NCBI GenBank assembly: GCA_905250115.1
Contig: CAJNOI010000311.1
Location: 18,810 to 82,809, forward strand
Source of the DNA: Adineta steineri
Taxonomy: Eukaryota; Rotifera; Eurotatoria; Adinetida; Adinetidae
Direction of reading: 5' to 3'
DNA: 64,000 bases
The notes under the pieces were generated by a model. That model was not told the DNA's origin. It saw nothing but the letters and a program-made list of their open reading frames with translations, and searched no databases. The position numbers and the translations under genes were made by a program. Positions 57,698 through 64,000 of this stretch are shown here, in pieces. Position 1 is the stretch's first letter, and every line of letters begins with the position of its first letter.

Positions 57698-60568
57698 ATG
57701 TTAGTTTACTCGCTTTATTTTATATTTTTACTCGTTGTTGAAAGTGTTACATCTCAACATGTACGAATTCAACATATGGATGTTGATACTCATCATGATG
57801 TAGTTATTGATACTCAAACACCACATTTTTCTTGGCAACTAGCTCAAGAATATGATAGTAACGGATATTTGATTAAAGATATTAAACAAATAGCGTATCA
57901 TATTATTGTCACCAAAGTTATTAATAATGAAGTCGTTTGGAATAGTGGCTATGTATCTTCATCTTCATCTACACATATTTTTTATAAAGGTGTACCACTC
58001 ATATCTGATACACGTTATACAGTTACAATCAAATATTATACTACACAACATCAAAGTCAATGGTATATTGCTCATTTTCGTACAGCACTCTTTTCACTGA
58101 CTGATTGGGCAGGTCAATGGATTGGAAGTAATAATATCAATATGAATCAATTACGAACTGTTGTAACTATGAAATTGACTAGAATTCAATCTGCTACTGT
58201 TTTTATTAGTGGTATTGGTTATTATCAGTTGTATATCGAAGGACAGCAAATTGATAAAACACGACGATTAGATGTTGGATGGACTACATATCAACAACGA
58301 ACACTTTATAGTTCATATGATTTAACTGAAATATTTAATACTACTAATCAGCTTGGTATTGGTATCATGTTAGGTCAAGGTTGGTACAATCGTCAGCAAT
58401 GGATCATTGGTCCAGGTGCACGTCCAGATCTTTCCGAGCAATATGGTTCACCACGTGTATTGATGCAATTAAATATTGTATATATCGATGGTACAAATCA
58501 ATCTATTGTAACTGATTCATCTTGGTTAGGTCGAGAAGGTGAACATCGTTATGATTCTGTTTATATGGGTACAACAATGGATCTTCGAGCTGTACGTTCA
58601 TGTTGGTCATGTGCTAAATTTATTGATCCATATTCTTTGTGGATCAATGCATCAGTTTTACCATCACCAGTTAATTTCACAGCTGGTGGTCAATTGTCTT
58701 TACAAACAATGGATCCTATTCGTATTGGACCAGATGCATTACATATTGCAACATCAGGCAACAAGGGAAATGTTGATGGAGTACAAGGTGGTAGTCTCAC
58801 AGATGGTGGTATACTTAAACCGATTTCACAAGATGAAGTCAATGGACAAGTATTTGATCTTGGTCAAAATTTTGCTGGTTGGTGTAAACTATCTTCATTG
58901 AATGCTCCTAAATCTACTATTATACAACTTCGTTATGCAGAACTTCGATATTCACGTGGTCAAAATGGAATTGATTTTGCTGGTTTATATTATGAAAATT
59001 TAGCTAATATAGCAGTAATGGATACAGTTATTTTAAATGGAACAGGAAATGAAACATTTGAACCATTATTTACTTATCATGGATTTCGATATTTATTAGT
59101 AAATGGTTATGATAATATTAATAAAGATAATATTGAATGTTACAATGCACATAGTGAAACAACACTTATTGGTAATTTTAGTAGTAGTAGTGATGTATTA
59201 AATCAAATTCAACATAATATTCTTTGGTCTCAATTGAGTAATTCAATGTCAATACCTACTGATTGTCCACAGAGAAATGAAAGACGTGGTTGGCTTGGCG
59301 ATGCAGGACTTAGTATTGATGAAACATTATTTAATTTTGATTATGTAAATTTTTATTTGAACTTTTTAACAATGATATCAGATAATCAATTACCGGATGG
59401 TAGTGTAAGTGATACAGTACCATTTACAGTAGGTTTTAGTCCTGCTGATCCAAACTGGGGCACAGCATATGTAACAATCACATGGTATTTATATGAACAT
59501 ACAGGTGATATTAGTATTATTGAAAAATATTATAATGGTATACAAGCATGGATTGATTGTTTAACTAATCAACATCAAAAGACAGGTTTAGCTAAAATGT
59601 ATTTTTATTGGGGTGATTGGGCAACAGTAGATAGAACAGCTAATACATCATTAACATCGTCGTATGCTTATCTTCGTGATGTACATACATTTATTAACAT
59701 GAGTCGTCTTCTTAATCATACTGAAAATGTACAAAAATATACAAAACTATATCAAGAACTAGCTAATGAATTTCATAATGTCTTTTATAATACTCATCTA
59801 AATGTTTATGTTGATGGTAGTCAAGCAATGAATATACTTGCACTTGCTTTACCTGATGTTGTTCCAGTATCTCTTCGTACAAATGTTCTCAATTCATTAA
59901 TAAATAATATTGTTACCACTGGTCATTTTACTGGTGGTATTGTTAGTGTAGCTCCTTTATATCCTCTTCTTTCTATCGAAGGACATCATGATCTAGCATT
60001 AAAACTTGCACAATCAATATCTTATCCATCGTATGGTTATATGTTTCATAATGATATTCAAAATGCTACAACAACATGGGAACTTTGGAATACATTACCA
60101 CAAGGTGCAACAGCATCATTAAATCATCATATGTTTAATAGTATTGGTGCATGGTTTTATCGATATTTAGCAGGTATTGAATTGAATGGTCTTCAGACAA
60201 TTACTATTTATCCTCGAATGTCTTATGATGCTGATCTTTTAAGTTATGTAAAAGCTGAAGTTGTAGCAATCAAAGGATCAATTCGAGTAGAATGGTCAAG
60301 AACATCGGTAAATACTGTGAACTTATCAATTGTGATACCTACCAATATGGATGCTATCGTAACATTTGATTCATTAATTAAGAATGGACAATGTGTAAAA
60401 TTAATGTGTGATAATGAAATCATTTGGATGAGAGGAGAGATGAGTGATGAAATAAAATTGTTGAGAGATATAAATGGAGTAAATGATTTGAGTGAGAATA
60501 AGTTACGAAGTACAATGTCAGTTAGAGTAGCATCAGGTGAATATACATTTGTTGCTTATTGGAAATAA
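57698..60568 (+). CDS. GH78 alpha-L-rhamnosidase, secreted
   Basis: One exon, 956 residues from the ATG at 57698; the open frame starts earlier but without ATG, and this Met opens a clean signal peptide (MLVYSLYFIFLLVVESVTSQ). Domains follow the bacterial order: N-terminal beta-sandwich domains (to ~320), a rhamnosidase concanavalin-like domain (~330-430, with GQVFDLGQNFAGW), the catalytic (alpha/alpha)6 barrel (~440-800) and a C-terminal beta domain. Catalytic-site signatures are PTDCPQRNERRGWLGDAG, carrying the acid glutamate, and TTTWELWNTLPQGATASLNH with the second carboxylate. It removes terminal alpha-L-rhamnose from plant, algal or bacterial glycans. Being exported, it probably works in digestion. 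GH78 is rare in animals, so transfer from bacteria or fungi is likely. AATAAA overlaps the stop. Confidence 0.92.
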   Translation: MLVYSLYFIFLLVVESVTSQHVRIQHMDVDTHHDVVIDTQTPHFSWQLAQEYDSNGYLIKDIKQIAYHIIVTKVINNEVVWNSGYVSSSSSTHIFYKGVPLISDTRYTVTIKYYTTQHQSQWYIAHFRTALFSLTDWAGQWIGSNNINMNQLRTVVTMKLTRIQSATVFISGIGYYQLYIEGQQIDKTRRLDVGWTTYQQRTLYSSYDLTEIFNTTNQLGIGIMLGQGWYNRQQWIIGPGARPDLSEQYGSPRVLMQLNIVYIDGTNQSIVTDSSWLGREGEHRYDSVYMGTTMDLRAVRSCWSCAKFIDPYSLWINASVLPSPVNFTAGGQLSLQTMDPIRIGPDALHIATSGNKGNVDGVQGGSLTDGGILKPISQDEVNGQVFDLGQNFAGWCKLSSLNAPKSTIIQLRYAELRYSRGQNGIDFAGLYYENLANIAVMDTVILNGTGNETFEPLFTYHGFRYLLVNGYDNINKDNIECYNAHSETTLIGNFSSSSDVLNQIQHNILWSQLSNSMSIPTDCPQRNERRGWLGDAGLSIDETLFNFDYVNFYLNFLTMISDNQLPDGSVSDTVPFTVGFSPADPNWGTAYVTITWYLYEHTGDISIIEKYYNGIQAWIDCLTNQHQKTGLAKMYFYWGDWATVDRTANTSLTSSYAYLRDVHTFINMSRLLNHTENVQKYTKLYQELANEFHNVFYNTHLNVYVDGSQAMNILALALPDVVPVSLRTNVLNSLINNIVTTGHFTGGIVSVAPLYPLLSIEGHHDLALKLAQSISYPSYGYMFHNDIQNATTTWELWNTLPQGATASLNHHMFNSIGAWFYRYLAGIELNGLQTITIYPRMSYDADLLSYVKAEVVAIKGSIRVEWSRTSVNTVNLSIVIPTNMDAIVTFDSLIKNGQCVKLMCDNEIIWMRGEMSDEIKLLRDINGVNDLSENKLRSTMSVRVASGEYTFVAYWK

Positions 60569-60569
60569 A
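60564..60569 (+). terminator. polyadenylation signal overlapping the GH78 stop
   Basis: AATAAA spans the TAA stop codon, implying a very short 3'UTR, as for the ATP-grasp gene. Confidence 0.45.
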
Positions 60570-61465
60570 ACGCTATCTCTCACTATTTTTATTTGTATTT
60601 TTTTGTGGCTTTACATGGACATTTTCTAATTAAAAGAAATTGAATAACTTATCTACGAGTTTGTAGAGCTTGTCGAAATAAATCAAGTAATCAGAATAAT
60701 AGGTACATATAAGTAAAAACGTTTAATCTCATCCAACTCAGCTTGTCGACTTCTGCATACTAGTGGTGTGATAGTTCCATACCAGTTCACGAGCTTAAAC
60801 TACAAATATTTAAAAAAACAGATTTTTAAATTGATTTTATCATGAGATTTGATCATTTTTATCAAATATTTATCAGTTTCAACTAATTTTAATCTCCTAA
60901 TAAACATTTTTGTGATTCATTGAAATATCTCAAATTACTTAGTCGATCATTTCTTCAATTATTCTAATGAGACGTTTTTCTTAAAATTCAGCATTTATTT
61001 ATTACAACTTTTCCGTGAAAACGATACAACAAAATTCATTTCAACTCGAGTTTTCTTATCAAATTCTTATAAAAGAATTCTTAAATGTTATCAAATTGAA
61101 AAGGCAATACAATTAGATTATTTTCATCAAATATAAAATCCTCTTTTTGAATAATTTTTATTTCAATTCGATTTGAATTACAAAATGTTTTCTTTTCTTT
61201 TCTTCTGTAAATATCGACAAAAATCAACAGAAGATAAAGAATTTAGCATTTATCTGTTGAAATTCGGTAATCAAAATTATCAAATTAAATTCAACTTCAA
61301 AAAAAAGAAACCTAAAAAATTTTTGTTCTTTCTTTTCCTATCAAAATCTATTCCAATTTTTTAATTGATTCTCAGCCATAAAACTTCACTTTTTATATTA
61401 TTTTTATTTCTTAGTTTTTATTTAATAAAAAATTTCTTTTGCTTTTGTCAAAATAAAAATTTCAT
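60570..61465. other. convergent spacer, includes the family 3' flank of copy E
   Basis: Nothing coding. From about 60990 it resembles the 3' flank of the other B-box/NHL copies, most closely copy B. Confidence 0.5.
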
Positions 61466-63554
61466 TCACAAAATTATTTCAAATTTTTCAATTCGATGAT
61501 TCGATTGATCAGCAACATTAATATTTCCTTCATGGTCAAAAGATAAACCTATGGGACCATTCAATTGATTTGATCGATTTTCTTCACCATTTCCACCAAC
61601 AACAATTTCACCTTCTCCTTCACACCAACGCATTACTCGATCATTCCCACTATCTGCCACATAGATTTGACCCAAATCATCAACAAATATTCCTTGAGGT
61701 TGAGAGAATTGATTGAGATTTTTTCCTTGACCATTTCCTCCAGCCACAATTGTTCCTTCTTTTGCATCTTTTCTCCATTTCATCACACGATGATTGTTGC
61801 AATCCGATACATAAACAGATTGATTTTCATCAACAAACATAAAAGTAGGAGTATTTAGTTGATTAAGTTGATTTCCTTTTCCATTTCCACCTGCCACTAC
61901 AACTCCTTCATTGTATTCTCCCATTTTCCATCGTCTCACTTCATTCTTCTTATAATCAGAAACATAAAGAAATCCGTGTTTATCCATTGCCAAACGACAA
62001 CAGTCAATATTGTTAATGAGAATTTGCTGATTCTGATTCAACCATTGAATCACTCGTCTGTTCCCTAAATCAGCAATGATGATCGAATGATTCTGTTGAT
62101 CAACAATCACATCTGTTGGTCCATTCAATTGATCCATTCGAAGTCCTTTGCCACTAGCGCCTGCAATAATTTTTCCTTCTTTTGCATTATGTTTCCATTC
62201 AACAATACGATGATTATAAACATCAACAATAATAATATTTTTGTTTTTATCAATAAAAATGCCCAAAGGGCGATTGAGTTGATTTAATTCTTGTCCTTGT
62301 CCATTTCCACCAGCCACAGTGATGCCATTTTGTTTCCATTTGTTGAATTTTGGTTCTAGAAAACGATGAAAACAAAAAATTTTGATAAAAAGAAGAAGAA
62401 GAAAGTTTTGTTTGTTAACGAAAAAAATTAGTTCTCAAAGAAACTTTGATTTTATTTTTGCAAAGTTGAATTTCGAATAAAATCTTCATAAACAGGTTTA
62501 ATGAAAAGAGAAGTTGTATTTTATATTTTTTGTTAAGTTTTGAAAAAGATTCTATTGAAAAAGAGCATAACACATTTGAAGTTTTGTATTTGGAAAATAG
62601 AAATAAATTCTTTTGAAAAAAAGAAAAAATCTCGTATTGTTTTTCTAAATAAAATTTCGTAAAATGAATCGAAAAAATATTTTGTTTTGACGACAAAGAT
62701 CGAAAAAGAGAAAAGATTTCGTTGATTATTTTTGTTAAATAAAAATTTGAAAATGACTCAACTTTATTATTTTTATCAATTAAATATCTTTTGAGTCTTT
62801 GAAAAAAATTTTTTTCAAGTTAATATTATTTTATATTTTATTATTCTTTTTTTACATAGAAATAAATTTAATTTCCTACATATATTAATACTATTATTAT
62901 TGATTTAATTAATAAATAAATTGATAATAATCTATGGATCCTTTTATATTTCTCACTATTTTTTTTCTTTGTTTTTATAGTTTTATTAGCATAAACTCGT
63001 GGAAAATGAGAATTATTCTTTTAGAAATTATTTCTAAACAACTTACTTTTTGACGAAATAATCGAAATATCACTAATAAATGCTTGTGAATCTTGTCGAA
63101 TAGAAACATTTGACGGATTATTTAGTTCTTCTGTAATTTTTCTTAATTGATTTTTTAAATTATTTAAATCAATTTCATTAAAGTCATTTTCTTTATGAAG
63201 TTGTTGTGTTTGTTTATTTAATTCATTAAATTTATTTTCAATATCATTAATAAATGTTCGCGATGATTCAATGACAGTTTCTCTACATTCTTGTGCTTTT
63301 TGTTGAATTCTTTCAATTGAATTTCTTTCCCATTGATTAATTTGTTTTATTAATGAATGATTGTGTAGATTTTGTTTTTGCCCATTAATTCTTTCTGTAA
63401 ATTCATTATAATCATCAATAATATGATTTAATTCTTCATTCAGTTTTTGTTGATGTTCTGGTAAATGTATTAAACAAAATCTTTGTGAACATCCGTCACA
63501 AGGATAAGTTATTTTTTCCTTGTTGCATGTAAAACATTGAGTTTTATTCGCCAT
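61466..63554 (-). CDS. B-box/coiled-coil/NHL protein, copy E
   Basis: Exon 1 is 63554-63047 (508 nt, GTAAGT donor) and exon 2 is 62355-61466 (890 nt); the intron is 691 bp and the product 465 residues. Exon 1 is 9 nt shorter because the family's first ATG has become ATC, so translation must start two codons later, and one Asn codon is lost. The zinc finger has His in the sixth ligand position (FCLIHLPEH), as in copy D. The six NHL repeats are intact (GIFIDKNKNIIIVDVYNHRI, GIFVDDLGQIYVADSGNDRV). The intron's extra segment near 62850-62940 is shared with copy B only, suggesting E and B are closest relatives in that part. The TGACTCA site found upstream of A-D is missing. Confidence 0.85.
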
Positions 63555-64000
63555 TGCGATGTTTTTGAATAGAAGTCTATAGAAAAAATGAATATCTATT
63601 TATTTACTTTTTATATATAAACTTAAGAAAGTATGCATGTATACACGTATGTATGGACAGTCGACTATGTACACACACGTGTATATGACTGACTAACTAT
63701 TTACACATCTAGGTATAACCATTTTACTACTAAATATAAACTAAATGTTTTATTTTTTTAATAACTTCATTTAACTTTGTATCATGTACATTATATTTTA
63801 AAATAATGTTCGTAATGTAATCGAGTTGATTATTGATCATGAAAACAATTGCATTAAAATGGTGAAATAGATCTTATTTTTTTTGTATTTCCTGAATTGG
63901 GAATATATTCGTCTCATTAGTATTATCTCTTTTAAATTTCTCTTTAACTAATTGTAATTAGTATTTAATTAACAACTTTATTATTTCATCGATATATAAA
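63555..64000. other. upstream region of copy E, to the window edge
   Basis: AT-rich with a TG/CA-rich patch of alternating purine-pyrimidine at about 63630-63690 (tatgcatgtatacacgtatg). No gene seen. Confidence 0.4.

Overview
The window looks like a stretch of a bdelloid rotifer nuclear genome (Adineta or Rotaria type). The evidence is AT-rich DNA with microsatellites, mostly very short introns (about 45-60 bp), clear metazoan genes (a GBF1 ARF exchange factor in 25 exons, a synaptotagmin-like protein, a C/EBP-type bZIP factor, an LDLa/EGF/7TM receptor), and several bacterial-looking genes (a VanX-like D-Ala-D-Ala dipeptidase, a sugar-transfer ATP-grasp protein, a GH78 alpha-L-rhamnosidase, a VOC/glyoxalase protein). 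The species assignment is an inference; no search was possible.

Layout. 1-3.7 kb: low-complexity DNA with at most weak exon candidates. 3.7-4.1 kb: bZIP gene (-), followed by a small hAT-like MITE, a decayed gene (+) and the VanX-like gene (-). 8.5-9.9 kb: three-exon synaptotagmin-like gene (-). 12.1-16.2 kb: two + strand genes, the ATP-grasp protein and an unrecognised mitochondrial-looking membrane protein with a long inverted repeat in its third intron. 17-41 kb: a tandem-duplicated block of B-box/coiled-coil/NHL genes (copies A, B, C, D, all -) interleaved with a secreted four-EGF gene and its truncated second copy, which runs into a 100-N assembly gap. 42.2-46.9 kb: an intronless 1563-residue receptor (+). 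48.2-54.7 kb: GBF1 (+). 55.4-56.7 kb: a secreted/mucin-like gene (-). 57.0-60.6 kb: a VOC protein and the GH78 enzyme in tandem (+), spaced like a trans-spliced operon. 61.5-63.6 kb: a fifth B-box/NHL gene, copy E (-).

Working hypotheses. The B-box/NHL genes are a locally expanding family with a fixed two-exon structure. Four of the five share a TGACTCA (AP-1-like) site and a TATA-like region at nearly constant distance from the ATG. One copy (B) carries an in-frame stop and a 3.5 kb intron. The bacterial-like genes point to cell-wall and polysaccharide scavenging or digestion. Exon structures given in the entries were derived by hand from splice signals and frame continuity and are not transcript-confirmed.
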